Shown one piece after another: positions 34,814 to 43,820 of a stretch of 64,000 nt of DNA. Under the pieces are notes generated by a model. The model had not been told where the DNA came from. It made no database searches and saw nothing but the letters and a program-made list of their open reading frames with translations. Location: positions 1 through 64,000 of the forward strand of contig JAJYJJ010000012.1 in assembly GCA_021789595.1 (NCBI GenBank), in the 5' to 3' direction. The position numbers and the translations under genes are program-made. Origin of the DNA: Nitrospirota bacterium (GTDB taxonomy: Bacteria; Nitrospirota; Thermodesulfovibrionia; UBA6902; JAJYJJ01). Every line of letters starts with the position of its first letter. Positions within the stretch are counted from its first letter, which is position 1.

Positions 34814-36385
34814 TTACATATCGCATCCCGAATACGATAATTCAAAGCTCTTGTTACACAACGGAAAATCGGGAACAAAATTTCCATGCACTGCAAATGG
34901 CACTGCAGGCCAGTTGCAGTAAGAAGGCGACCTCAATTTCACCCTCAAAGGCATTCCATTTTTATCAGACATTACCCAATAAAAAACTGAGCCCCTCGGC
35001 GTTTCTGTATATCCGAATGCAGAGGAATATGGGGGGATGCCCTTTACTTCAACGGTCAATTCGCCTTTATATCTATTTTCAATGAGCGCATTGATTATTG
35101 ATATGGAACACTCTGCCTCCTCTGCCCTTACCATCATCCTCGCAAATACATCTCCCCTTGCCATGGTGTGTGACTCAAATTCAAGCCTGTCATAGAGTAG
35201 GTGGGGATGTGCCTTTCTGATGTCATCGTTGATTCCAGATGCCCTTGCGGTAACACCTGTAGCGCCAAGCCTCAAGGCAATGTCCTCTGAAAGTACGCCT
35301 ATATTCTCAAGCCTTTCAATATGGGAGATAGAGCCATTCAATAGATTCATGAGCTCTTTATATTTCTTTGTGACAATGTCCACTGTTGATAAAATATCAT
35401 CTGCCTTTAAAAGTACGTCTTCCTTGACACCGCCAATTACATTTACGCCTCTTAGATATCTGCTTGCCGTTAACCTCTCATTAAGCTGCATGATCCTTTC
35501 TTTGATAATCGCACCCTTTGCATATCCTACCTGAAGGCCAGTGCCTGCGCACAGATTTCCAATATCGCCCATATGGTTATAAAGCCTCTCAATCTCAAGA
35601 AGAAGTGTCCTTACTGCCTTTGCCTTCTCTGTTATTTCTAAACCGGCCATTCTTTCTACAGCCATGCAGTATGCATCTGAATGAGAAAAGGACGATGCGC
35701 CGGAGATACGCTCTGAAAGCCTCACACCATCAAAGAAGCTCATGCCTTCAAAGTGCTTCTCTGTCCCCTTGTGGGTGTAAAAAAGTCTTGGCTCAAGGAA
35801 GAATATCGTCTCTCCCACTGCACTAAATCTGAAATACCCGGGCTCTATTATACCTGCATGAACAGGGCCCACAGGGATCTCGTAAATACCCTCCCCTTCA
35901 ACCTCCATAAACTTATACGGCACTTTCTGTTTGATACCCTCTCCCCATTCCTTTAAGTCAGTATCTGAAATATGCCAGTCCTTTCTTAACGGATAAGAGT
36001 TTTCCGGGAATGAGTCGTGGAATACAAGCCTTCTTAAGTCCGGATGACCTTCAGGGATTATCCCGAACATATCCCTTATTTCCCGCTCATACCAGTGGGC
36101 TGCAGGGATTTCTTTTGTTATAGAGGGGAATGTAAAAACGTTATCCCGTACCGATAAAACTATTATAAAGAATTTATCTATGCCCGGGATTGAGAAGACT
36201 GCATATATCTTAAATGTCTCATCAATCTGCCTCTCATCAGCTGCAAACATCAGACGCAAAATGGCATGCCTCTGTTGATAGAGGTAAACACAGGCATCCT
36301 TGAAATCGTCTTTCTTGACCTCAAGATATTGTTCATTAAGATGTTCTTTTATCTTTATCGCCTTATTCAGGACTCTTTCCATCAC
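34814..36385 (-). CDS. HyfG-like large subunit lacking [NiFe] ligands (Ehr)
   Basis: The 523-residue protein is a NuoC-NuoD fusion like HycE/HyfG. The NuoC part has HWYEREIRDMFGIIPEGHPD and the NuoD part has GPVHAGIIEPGYFRF and LFYTHKGTEKHFEG. In real hydrogenases the N-terminal [NiFe] motif is RxCGxC and the C-terminal one is DPCxxC. Here the first is RISGASSFSH, with serines in place of both cysteines, and the protein ends DFPLCNKSFELSYSGCDM with no DPCxxC. It therefore should not carry the NiFe centre and matches the energy-converting-hydrogenase-related (Ehr) class. Its start overlaps the HyfF-like stop by 4 bases. Confidence 0.9.
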   Translation of the reverse strand: MMERVLNKAIKIKEHLNEQYLEVKKDDFKDACVYLYQQRHAILRLMFAADERQIDETFKIYAVFSIPGIDKFFIIVLSVRDNVFTFPSITKEIPAAHWYEREIRDMFGIIPEGHPDLRRLVFHDSFPENSYPLRKDWHISDTDLKEWGEGIKQKVPYKFMEVEGEGIYEIPVGPVHAGIIEPGYFRFSAVGETIFFLEPRLFYTHKGTEKHFEGMSFFDGVRLSERISGASSFSHSDAYCMAVERMAGLEITEKAKAVRTLLLEIERLYNHMGDIGNLCAGTGLQVGYAKGAIIKERIMQLNERLTASRYLRGVNVIGGVKEDVLLKADDILSTVDIVTKKYKELMNLLNGSISHIERLENIGVLSEDIALRLGATGVTARASGINDDIRKAHPHLLYDRLEFESHTMARGDVFARMMVRAEEAECSISIINALIENRYKGELTVEVKGIPPYSSAFGYTETPRGSVFYWVMSDKNGMPLRVKLRSPSYCNWPAVPFAVHGNFVPDFPLCNKSFELSYSGCDM

Positions 36386-37887
36386 TTAACCCCTAAGACA
36401 TTAATGCACGCCTTAATAGTGCCGTCTATAAAATCAGGGATTCTAAAGCCGAGAATTATTATCAGTAAAGCCATTAAAACCATGATTAAATCAGAAGCCA
36501 TGAACCAGAAACCAGAAGACAGACTTTCTTTATCTGTGTTCTGTGCTCTGTCTTCTGTATTCTGTGTTCTGCCAAAAAGCATCCTTCCAAATCCAGAGAG
36601 TATGCCATAAAAGACAATCACAGCAAAGAACAGAAATAAGCCAACAACATGCCACATTCCTTTATCAACTGCAGCCTTTAAGATAGCGAATTCGCTTATA
36701 AAGATGTTAAAGGGCGGTGTGCCTGAAAGGGACAATGCACCAATGAATGTCAATATCCCGAGTAATGGCATTGACGAGAGAACTCCGTTAACATTTTCTA
36801 TCTTTGTTGAACCGTAATGAGCCTGAATCTTTCCTGATGCAAAGAACATAAGCGGCTTTGATAGGGCATGGTTTAAAATATGCAGAAGCGCCCCGTAAAT
36901 ACCGATAGGTCCTCCTATTCCAAGTCCAAGGGATATAATTCCCATATGCTCTATACTGCTGTATGCAAGGAGTCTCTTGTAGTTTTCCTGCACAAGAATA
37001 AATATAGATGATATAGCGATAGATATTATTCCAAAAAGGATGAGGAGATTGCCTGTAAAGACACTACCTGTTGAAGGCTCAACAATGGAGGTAAACCGCA
37101 TAATTCCGTAAAAGGCTGTATTCAGGAGTATTCCTGAAAGCATTGCACTTATTGGACTTGGTGCCTGACTATGTGCATCAGGCAGCCAGTTGTGAACAGG
37201 CGCAAGCCCTGCCTTTGTTCCATAACCAACGAGTATAAAGATAAATGCAAGCCTCATTGTTGATGGATTGAGTTTAGCAGCGATGCCCTTAAGTTCTGTC
37301 CAGTTCAAAGCCCCTTCAGTCCCTACAATAGCAATTGACGCATAGTAGGCAATAAATATCCCAAGAAGGGCAAATGTTATGCCAACAGTGCAAAGTATTA
37401 TGTATTTCCATGCAGCCTCTATGGCAAGCTTCCTTTTAGTAAAACCAAGACCGATAAGCAAGGCAGAGACTATTGTTGTTGCCTCTATGGCAATCCACAT
37501 AAGGGCAAGGTTATTTGCAGCAGTCACTAAAAGCATTGTGAATATGAATAGATGCAGAAGTGCGTAGTATCTCCTTAATCCTTTTATGTCTATAAGTCCA
37601 GCATTCAGCTCATGTTCAAGGTAACTGATGGAATAGATTGATGAGGCAAGTCCGAGAAATATCACCATTGCCATGATATAACCCGAAAGGGCATCCATGT
37701 AAAACATCCCATTAAACATCCCGCTATGGCCGATAGGGGAGGCTATTGCTGAGACAATCACAGGGACTGCGACTATGGAAAGAATGACAGCGCCGCCAAG
37801 GTTCACATATCCGATTAACCTGTGATTCCTCAGTAGGTAGCACAAAATCGCCGTGACAATCGGTATAAGGAGGATCGTTATCATCAT
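36382..37887 (-). CDS. HyfF/NuoN-like proton-pumping membrane subunit
   Basis: The 501-residue protein has about 14 membrane helices and the antiporter-type segment YGTKAGLAPVHNWLPDAHSQ with the conserved Lys and His, plus a NuoN-like Glu in helix 5 (MWIAIEATT). Near residue 440 a hydrophilic, repetitive insertion (GRTQNTEDRAQNTDKE) is encoded by a 7-base tandem repeat; a copy-number change there would shift the frame. It is the fourth gene of the Ehr operon. Confidence 0.9.
   Translation of the reverse strand: MMITILLIPIVTAILCYLLRNHRLIGYVNLGGAVILSIVAVPVIVSAIASPIGHSGMFNGMFYMDALSGYIMAMVIFLGLASSIYSISYLEHELNAGLIDIKGLRRYYALLHLFIFTMLLVTAANNLALMWIAIEATTIVSALLIGLGFTKRKLAIEAAWKYIILCTVGITFALLGIFIAYYASIAIVGTEGALNWTELKGIAAKLNPSTMRLAFIFILVGYGTKAGLAPVHNWLPDAHSQAPSPISAMLSGILLNTAFYGIMRFTSIVEPSTGSVFTGNLLILFGIISIAISSIFILVQENYKRLLAYSSIEHMGIISLGLGIGGPIGIYGALLHILNHALSKPLMFFASGKIQAHYGSTKIENVNGVLSSMPLLGILTFIGALSLSGTPPFNIFISEFAILKAAVDKGMWHVVGLFLFFAVIVFYGILSGFGRMLFGRTQNTEDRAQNTDKESLSSGFWFMASDLIMVLMALLIIILGFRIPDFIDGTIKACINVLGVK
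36536..36570. repeat. 7-base tandem repeat inside the hyfF-like gene
   Basis: Five tandem heptamers (GTGTTCT, GTGCTCT, GTCTTCT, GTATTCT, GTGTTCT on the plus strand) lie in the coding sequence of the HyfF-like subunit. Slippage by one unit would cause a frameshift in the last two helices, so the site could cause phase variation. The copies have diverged, which lowers the slippage rate. Confidence 0.75.
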
Positions 37888-37888
37888 A

Positions 37889-38548
37889 TCATCCCTTTAG
37901 AATTGTCAGTTTATCAAGGTCGGCAGAGGCAAATGCCCGCCGTATCTGTATAGTAAAGATGCCGAGAATTATTACGCCCATTAGCATGTCAAACAGAACG
38001 CCAAGCTCTATAACAGTAGGCATCCCGAATGTCAATGAGAAGCCTGCAAGGAAGAGCCCGTTTTCCATAAACAGCAATCCTATCACCTGTGTTATCGCTT
38101 TTTTTCTGGTTATCATTATGAAAAGCCCGATGAATATTACTGCAATTGAAATCTGGAGGACATTTTTTGAGAATCCCGCAACAAATATCCCTTCCTTTAA
38201 TGAGGTATAGACAACAGCAACGAGAATGCCTGAAATCGTCAGGGATAAGGCGTTACTTATATAAGGATCTACATCATGGGTGACCTTTATCTGTTTTACT
38301 ATCCTCCTCAGAAACATCGGTATCAGGATGCCCTTGCTCAAAAGGGTAACAAAGGATGCTATATAAAGGTGCGTCTCTCCCATCATGAATGCCACGATAG
38401 CTATAAGTGATGAAAGGAGCCATGAATTCAGTGTGTATGCCTTCACACATGACTCAAGCCTCCTCAGCGCATTCATTGCAACAGCAGTAATAAGTATGCC
38501 CACTGAGATAAAATCAATTACCGAAAATGCCCCTATCCAGTTCTTCAT
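37889..38548 (-). CDS. HyfE/NuoK-like membrane subunit
   Basis: The 219-residue protein has six to seven predicted membrane helices and matches the HyfE/MnhC-NuoK type (LSLTISGILVAVVYTSLKE and GLLFMENGLFLAGFSLT with the NuoK-like Glu). It lies one base from the next gene and four bases from the previous one. Confidence 0.88.
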   Translation of the reverse strand: MKNWIGAFSVIDFISVGILITAVAMNALRRLESCVKAYTLNSWLLSSLIAIVAFMMGETHLYIASFVTLLSKGILIPMFLRRIVKQIKVTHDVDPYISNALSLTISGILVAVVYTSLKEGIFVAGFSKNVLQISIAVIFIGLFIMITRKKAITQVIGLLFMENGLFLAGFSLTFGMPTVIELGVLFDMLMGVIILGIFTIQIRRAFASADLDKLTILKG

Positions 38549-38552
38549 GTTG

Positions 38553-39467
38553 CTATTTCCCCATCATTATGTAAGTCAAAACTGACAGCAGTGCCATGAC
38601 AAATGCGCCCCCTAAAATTGACGGCAATTGAAAGAACCTCATCTTTGCCCTTGTTGATTCTATCAATGCCATCAAAACTGCCATAAAAAGCATTTTTAAG
38701 ATATAAATGCCTGATGACATGGCAAGCCCTGAAATTTCCACATTATTAGCAATCCCGATTGGAAAGAATATATCAAATGCTATAGTAAACAGAAGCATCT
38801 GTTTCATATAATGCGCCCATTCCATAAGCGCAAGGTATCTTCCCGAATATTCAAGAACCATACCTTCATGAATCATCGTGAGTTCAAGATGAGTGTCAGG
38901 ATTATCAACAGGGATGCGGCCTGTCTCGGCAATTATCGCTACCAGAAAGGCAGTCAAGGCGAGAACATGTGACGGCGAAAAAATGAGACCTGAGCCTGCA
39001 ATCCTGCTGATATTGGTTGAGCCTGCCGATATGGCTGCAGTAAATATGCTTAACATCATCATGGGTTCAACTAATATCGCCACGGTCATCTCCCTGCTGC
39101 TGCCCTCACCGCCAAAGGCAGTCGCTGCATCAAGACTGGCAAGCGCCATAAAAAATATCCCAAGGGCAAAGATGTAAATCAATGCTATTACATCACCCAT
39201 TACATCAAAAGGCGATTCTGTAGTTATAACAGGAACGATCATAGAGGCAGCAACCGTAGAAGTAAACACTATGTACGGCGTTGCCTTAAAAATCCATGAT
39301 GTGACATTGGATATGACCATATCCTTTTTCAGAAGCCTTATAAGGTCATAATACGGCTGGAATATGCCCGGGCCCACCCTGCCCTGCATATTTGCCTTAA
39401 GTTTCTTGATAGTCCCCTGAATAAGAGGGGATAGTATAATGATTATCAAAAATTGGAAGTATTGCAT
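38553..39467 (-). CDS. HyfC/NuoH-like membrane subunit
   Basis: The 304-residue protein is the NuoH/HyfC/HycD-type subunit that links the membrane antiporter modules to the peripheral arm. GRVGPGIFQPYYDLIRLLKK near the N-terminus and ETGRIPVDNPDTHLELTMIHE in the middle are diagnostic, with conserved acidic residues of the quinone/proton coupling loop. It begins directly at the end of the hyfB-like gene. Confidence 0.92.
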   Translation of the reverse strand: MQYFQFLIIIILSPLIQGTIKKLKANMQGRVGPGIFQPYYDLIRLLKKDMVISNVTSWIFKATPYIVFTSTVAASMIVPVITTESPFDVMGDVIALIYIFALGIFFMALASLDAATAFGGEGSSREMTVAILVEPMMMLSIFTAAISAGSTNISRIAGSGLIFSPSHVLALTAFLVAIIAETGRIPVDNPDTHLELTMIHEGMVLEYSGRYLALMEWAHYMKQMLLFTIAFDIFFPIGIANNVEISGLAMSSGIYILKMLFMAVLMALIESTRAKMRFFQLPSILGGAFVMALLSVLTYIMMGK

Positions 39468-41462
39468 TTATGTTCCGAATATTAAAAGCAGTATCAATGT
39501 TATCAATATATAAGCAAGATAAAGGTGAAGACTGCCGGATTGAAGCAATTTCACCCTTTCTGCAATCCTATGAATAAAGACTATAACAGGCTCATAGATA
39601 TATCTATCAAAAAACGGCGTTATCTCTCCCTTGTATTCAATGGATTTTACAAAAAATGGTTTTACCAGATATGAGACCTTTAATTCCCTTCTTGGAAGAT
39701 ATATCCTCTTGAATATCATTCTTATCGGTTTTGTAAATGCAGTTGCCGTATACTGCATCCTCGGTGTAAGCGCCGGAATGCCGCAGTCCCACGAATCGCC
39801 ATAAACAATCTTCCTTTTGCCGCCGATACTGCTGATAAAGATAATCGTGGCAAAGGACATAACAATCAATGTAATTAAAATTGCCATAGGTGAAATGGTT
39901 GAGAAGGTCTCACTTATACCGAGAAGACTGCCTTGTTGATAGGGCGTCCCATATAAACCCGTGAGCATAAACGAAACAGGCTGAAGCACGGTTAAGACCA
40001 TCCCCGGAAAGATTCCGAACAAAAGGCACGAAAAGGCAAGAATGCCCATGCCGATTATCATGGATAAAGATGATTCTTTCGCATTCTCTGCATGCTTGTT
40101 CCTCGGCATTCCGAGAAATGAGATCCCGAATGCCTTTACAAAACATGCTGCTGCAAGTGCGCCTGTAAGCGCCAGTGCAGCGCCGCCAAGGGGTGATATT
40201 ATCTTTGATGTAATTGACGGTGATTTGAATCCTAAAAGAAGAGACTGATATGTGAGCCATTCACTCACAAACCCATTAAAAGGAGGGAGTGCGCATATTG
40301 ATATAGAGCCTATGAGAAAAAACAGACCTGTATAGGGCATTGATTTCAGCAATCCGCCCATGTCCTCCATATTTTTTGTATGCGTTGCATGCATCACGGA
40401 ACCTGCGCCGAGAAAGAGCAGCCCCTTAAAAACTGCATGATTAATTGTATGATAAAACCCTGCAATAAGCGCTATAGCAGAGAGTGTATAAAGCCCGTTT
40501 GACTTGAACATCATGGAAGCGCCGAGGCCAAGAAGGATTATTCCGATATTTTCCACACTGTGGTATGCGAGAAGCCTCTTTAAGTCATGCTCCATCAAGG
40601 CATACATAACACCGAGAATGGATGAGGCAGCGCCAATCACGATTACAGCAATGCCCCACCATTCCGGCCCCTGACCCAACACATCCATGCTAATCCTGAT
40701 AAAACCATATATCCCTGTCTTTATCATCACCCCTGACATCAATGCAGAGATATTGGACGGCGCTGCAGGATGCGCCTTGGGAAGCCATGTATGAAGCGGT
40801 ATTATCCCTGCCTTTGTGCCGAAACCAATAATAGAAAAAACAAATACAAGATTTCTCAGATTCTCTGGAATCTGTGAAGAAAGGTTCTTCATATCAGAAA
40901 AATTCATACTTCCAGTGTATCTGTAGAGGAGAAAGAAGAGGATTATTATAAAGGCTGTCCCTATGTGGGTCATCACTGCATAAATGAGTCCTGCCTTTGC
41001 TGATTTTCCCTCCCTGTCAAAGGTAACGAGGAAATAAGAGACGATGGACATGGTTTCCCAGGATATGAGGAATGTGATGATATTTCCAGAAAGGACAACC
41101 GCATACATACTCAGGATAAAGATATTGAAAAGAAACCCCATCAGCCCTTTATTCTTCAGGTCTCTTATATAACCAATGGAATAGATTGATACAGCAAAGG
41201 TAAGAATTGAAATAGTCAGGACAAAAAATCCTGAAATGGCATCTCCGCTGAAAGCAAGATTAAAGAGAGACGAAATTTGCGCAGAAAATAAATTTCTTGG
41301 TGTAGCAAATAATAGATGCAGGCTCAATAAAGCAAAGCTTAAAGCACCAGTGGATGAGAGGATATAGGTGTAGTTTTTCACCTTCGGAAGGGGTAGTAAT
41401 GAGATCACCGCACCCAAAAGAAAAAACAAAATACCTATATAGAGATAACTTTCCGGGTCCAT
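39468..41462 (-). CDS. HyfB/NuoL-like proton-pumping membrane subunit
   Basis: The 664-residue protein is the first gene of the Ehr operon. It has about 16 membrane helices and the Mrp/NuoL antiporter core: GTKAGIIPLHTWLPKAHPAAPSN (read in parts), the Glu in ISWETMSIVSYFLV, and HHTINHAVFKG-like YHTINHAVFKGLLFLG. Together with HyfF it would carry out ion translocation. A sigma70-like promoter lies just upstream. Confidence 0.92.
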   Translation of the reverse strand: MDPESYLYIGILFFLLGAVISLLPLPKVKNYTYILSSTGALSFALLSLHLLFATPRNLFSAQISSLFNLAFSGDAISGFFVLTISILTFAVSIYSIGYIRDLKNKGLMGFLFNIFILSMYAVVLSGNIITFLISWETMSIVSYFLVTFDREGKSAKAGLIYAVMTHIGTAFIIILFFLLYRYTGSMNFSDMKNLSSQIPENLRNLVFVFSIIGFGTKAGIIPLHTWLPKAHPAAPSNISALMSGVMIKTGIYGFIRISMDVLGQGPEWWGIAVIVIGAASSILGVMYALMEHDLKRLLAYHSVENIGIILLGLGASMMFKSNGLYTLSAIALIAGFYHTINHAVFKGLLFLGAGSVMHATHTKNMEDMGGLLKSMPYTGLFFLIGSISICALPPFNGFVSEWLTYQSLLLGFKSPSITSKIISPLGGAALALTGALAAACFVKAFGISFLGMPRNKHAENAKESSLSMIIGMGILAFSCLLFGIFPGMVLTVLQPVSFMLTGLYGTPYQQGSLLGISETFSTISPMAILITLIVMSFATIIFISSIGGKRKIVYGDSWDCGIPALTPRMQYTATAFTKPIRMIFKRIYLPRRELKVSYLVKPFFVKSIEYKGEITPFFDRYIYEPVIVFIHRIAERVKLLQSGSLHLYLAYILITLILLLIFGT

Positions 41463-41482
41463 TTTTAGAAAAAAAGCCTTTA

Positions 41483-41512
41483 ATGATAAAATAGTTCAGA
41501 AATAAAAATCAA
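41483..41512 (-). promoter_or_regulatory. possible sigma70 promoter of the Ehr operon
   Basis: On the minus strand TTGATT (41507-41512) and TATCAT (41483-41488) are 18 bases apart, about 20-50 bases before the hyfB-like ATG. No sigma54 -24/-12 element is seen, although an NtrC-type regulator is encoded downstream. Confidence 0.35.
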
Positions 41513-41658
41513 GTATCACTTCGAGTAGATTTATTCGTGAGGCAACAGGCAGGGGACAGGGCAATGGTCACTCAGAAACAAACTCCAAACCTTTTATCTT
41601 CATCACATAATACATCCTATACAGATACGACCAATATAACCACAGTCATTATTATTTG

Positions 41659-41746
41659 GCGGCAACAAGAACCTCTCAGCACAGATACTTGGAATAGATC
41701 GTTATCGTTATGGAGAAAGCCAGAGAAATACGGGCTGAAACAGTAG
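41659..41746 (+). pseudogene. remnant of a sigma54-regulator Fis domain
   Basis: This plus-strand stretch reads GGNKNLSAQILGIDR in one frame and SLWRKPEKYGLKQ then stop in another, separated by a one-base deletion. It matches the C-terminal helix-turn-helix of the NtrC-type regulator at 32798-34156 (GGNKSLASQILGIDRVSLWRKLKRYGLEE in parts) in both protein and DNA. It is the end of a second, decayed regulator gene. It lies upstream of the Ehr operon, on the side opposite to the intact regulator. Confidence 0.65.
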
Positions 41747-41752
41747 CATGGG

Positions 41753-42157
41753 CTATACAGATATAATTGATTTTGCCTTTTCTAAAAAATCCCCTGCCAT
41801 CTTTATAGCCTCTTCCGATTCTTCCGATATAAACACAACCTCGGGATAATAATCTGCCTCTTCTCTCATCTTCATAAGCCTGCCGATAGCCCTGCCCACC
41901 TTCAGGTCGAATTCCTTTGTTTTTATATAGTAGAGACTGAACATCCTTTCCACTCCTTCGTGCGTCTTCGGGTCAACACCCTTTAAAAGTAGCAGTGCTT
42001 TTGCAGCATGGTATATTGAGTAATAGGAGGATGCGATGCTTTTAAAATAAAAACCCTTATCATGTAATAACACTGCTGCATTTAATTCAGCTTCGGATCT
42101 TTCAATCTCTTCTTTTGCTCGAATAGCACCTTCTTCCCTGTCTATTCTCTCGACCAT
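41753..42157 (-). CDS. HEPN-domain protein (UPF0332 type), likely toxin of HEPN-MNT pair
   Basis: The 134-residue protein has the HEPN/UPF0332 pattern: KSIASSYYSIYHAAKALLLLKG in the second helix and MKMREEADYYPEVVF near the C-terminus, in the place of the Rx4-6H motif in related proteins. HEPN proteins of this type pair with MNT nucleotidyltransferases as toxin-antitoxin or defence modules. The start overlaps the nucleotidyltransferase gene by 16 bases, so the two are translationally coupled. Confidence 0.85.
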   Translation of the reverse strand: MVERIDREEGAIRAKEEIERSEAELNAAVLLHDKGFYFKSIASSYYSIYHAAKALLLLKGVDPKTHEGVERMFSLYYIKTKEFDLKVGRAIGRLMKMREEADYYPEVVFISEESEEAIKMAGDFLEKAKSIISV

Positions 42158-42507
42158 AATGTAATGCCTTCCCTCTGAATATGTTTTAAAAAGGGTATTT
42201 TCCTTGTTTTAAAATCATCCGCTGTAACAAAAAAAGTTGATATCACGGTATCATATTCCATTTCAAGTTCGAATATTGCATCATAAATCTCAAATTTCAA
42301 TCTCGGAGGCAGGGCATAATCTGTTACAAAAAGGATATCAATATCAGATTCTTCAAGAAAATCTCCTCTTGCCTTTGAACCATAAAGCAGGATTTTATTA
42401 ATCGCTGGATACATAGATGGGACCTTCTGGATGAGTCCCTTCAGTATCTGTTGTTCAGGATAATTGAGATAGGGATGTTTGTATATAGGGTCTACAATCT
42501 TTTCCAT
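42142..42507 (-). CDS. MNT-type nucleotidyltransferase (antitoxin partner)
   Basis: The 121-residue protein starts MEKIVDPIYKHPYLNYPEQQ and has the minimal nucleotidyltransferase motif GSKARGDFLEESDIDILFV (GSx10DxD) with a downstream acidic strand. MNT partners AMPylate the HEPN protein and neutralise it. I place the start at the ATG at 42507; a longer frame begins upstream inside the terminator hairpin. It precedes the HEPN gene. Confidence 0.85.
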   Translation of the reverse strand: MEKIVDPIYKHPYLNYPEQQILKGLIQKVPSMYPAINKILLYGSKARGDFLEESDIDILFVTDYALPPRLKFEIYDAIFELEMEYDTVISTFFVTADDFKTRKIPFLKHIQREGITLWSRE

Positions 42508-42523
42508 GACCCGATTATACCAT

Positions 42524-42550
42524 AAAAAAGGCAGCCATGCTGCCTTTTTT
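42524..42550. terminator. bidirectional Rho-independent terminator
   Basis: A perfect 12-bp palindrome AAAAAAGGCAGC/GCTGCCTTTTTT with a CAT loop gives a GC stem and flanking A and T tracts. On the minus strand it immediately follows the Usp stop (42555) and lies upstream of the MNT gene, ending the TauE-Usp operon. Confidence 0.88.
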
Positions 42551-42554
42551 ATTC

Positions 42555-43391
42555 CTATGCCTTCACCACCAGCACGGCGCAATCAGCATGTCCGATAACC
42601 CTCTCAGTCACGCTTCCCATGAGGAGCCTTTCAATCCCTGTCCTTCCGTGACTTCCAACAACTATCAAATCTGCATTCATCTGTCTTGCAGCATCCACGA
42701 TAGCCTCGTATGGCCTGCCTGTGGGAGTTAGCGTCTCAACCTTAATGCCCTCCCTGCCTGCAAGTTCCTTAACCCTATTTACATTGTCTCGTGTTTCCTG
42801 GAGTTCTGCATCTGAATGGGCAACAGATACTGCAAAGAGTGAACTACCCAATCTCTTTGCAATACCAATAGACTGCATAGATGCAGCATCGCTATATCTT
42901 GAGCCGTCTGTGGCAATGAGGATATTCTTACACACCACCCTTGCAGCCCTTGGAGCAATTAAGACATTGCATGGTGCATGGCCTATAACCTTCGCTGCAA
43001 CACTTCCCAGCATAAGCCTTTTAAGCCCGCTCCTCCCGCGCCTTCCCATGATTATCATATCGACCCGGTTCTTCGCTGCCTCTTCAACAATATATTTATA
43101 AGGCTCTTCGCCCTGGTGTGCAATTATCTCGCATTCAACCCCCTCCCCTGCGGCCCTTGATTTTACTGATTCGAGATGCTGTCTTGTCTCTTTTTCTACC
43201 TTTTCAACAAGCTGTGGTGCAAGGGCTTCAAACTCTGGATTCACCTCGACCACTGAGACAGCAAATAACCTGCTTGAACATGTCTTTGCAAGATTTATAG
43301 CCTCTCTTATAGCCCCTTCGCTGAACTCGGAACCGTCTGTTGATAAAAGCAGCTTCTCAAGCCCTGCTGTTGGACATAACTGTGCGTTCAT
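42555..43391 (-). CDS. tandem-domain universal stress protein
   Basis: The 278-residue protein (MNAQLCPTAGLEKLLLSTDG) is a close paralogue of the protein at 29870-30712, with two complete Usp domains ending GRRGRSGLKRLMLGSVAAKV and GSHGRTGIERLLMGSVTERV. I chose the ATG at 43391 because AGGAGG lies six bases upstream and it overlaps the previous stop (TGATG); a longer frame upstream has no family match. It is the last gene of the TauE-membrane protein-Usp operon and is followed by a strong terminator. Confidence 0.92.
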   Translation of the reverse strand: MNAQLCPTAGLEKLLLSTDGSEFSEGAIREAINLAKTCSSRLFAVSVVEVNPEFEALAPQLVEKVEKETRQHLESVKSRAAGEGVECEIIAHQGEEPYKYIVEEAAKNRVDMIIMGRRGRSGLKRLMLGSVAAKVIGHAPCNVLIAPRAARVVCKNILIATDGSRYSDAASMQSIGIAKRLGSSLFAVSVAHSDAELQETRDNVNRVKELAGREGIKVETLTPTGRPYEAIVDAARQMNADLIVVGSHGRTGIERLLMGSVTERVIGHADCAVLVVKA

Positions 43392-43810
43392 CAGTGCCCT
43401 CCTGCTGTTAATATGCCTGATGCTGCGAGCAAGAGTACAGCAACCTCTATCAGTGCTATTATAAGATATGTGGTATCCTTTTTTCGGATGAATATTGGAA
43501 GTATCCCCAGATAGCATATAACTGTCATACCGGCAAGCACAGCAACGCCAATATAATTAAGCATATCTCCATTATTTAGAAGACCTGTCCAGCTCCAGCC
43601 TGTAGGTGAATTAGTCTGATGGATATACTCGGCTACCCTCAGTTTCCAGTAACTCTGAATCTTATCAAAATCAACAACATTGGGCAGCACACCAGCCATA
43701 TAAACAATAAATGTAATTATAAGCAGACCAAGCCCTGCCAATGCACCCTTGCCAAGAAGATTGGCATATGCTAACTGTTCTTCGGATGCCTTTGGTTTAT
43801 CGTTACCCAT
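43391..43810 (-). CDS. small membrane protein in the TauE-Usp operon
   Basis: The protein starts MGNDKPKASEEQLAYANLLG and has three membrane helices: GALAGLGLLIITFIVYMAGV, an internal one (YIGVAVLAGMTVICYLGILP) and a C-terminal one (TYLIIALIEVAVLLLAASGI). A soluble segment with WKLRVAEYIHQTNSPTGWSW lies between the first two. GGAGGAG precedes the ATG at 43810. I do not recognise the family; it may be an accessory subunit of the TauE/SafE permease encoded upstream. Confidence 0.7.
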   Translation of the reverse strand: MGNDKPKASEEQLAYANLLGKGALAGLGLLIITFIVYMAGVLPNVVDFDKIQSYWKLRVAEYIHQTNSPTGWSWTGLLNNGDMLNYIGVAVLAGMTVICYLGILPIFIRKKDTTYLIIALIEVAVLLLAASGILTAGGH

Positions 43811-43820
43811 AATTCTCCTC

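Noticed and set aside
34814-36385. Functional [NiFe] hydrogenase large subunit
   Set aside because: Both N-terminal cysteines are serine and the C-terminal DPCxxC is absent.
36536-36570. CRISPR array
   Set aside because: Units are only seven bases with no spacers; it lies within a coding gene.
41537-41746. 69-codon plus-strand gene
   Set aside because: Composition is not protein-like except at the end, which is a frameshifted piece of a sigma54 regulator.
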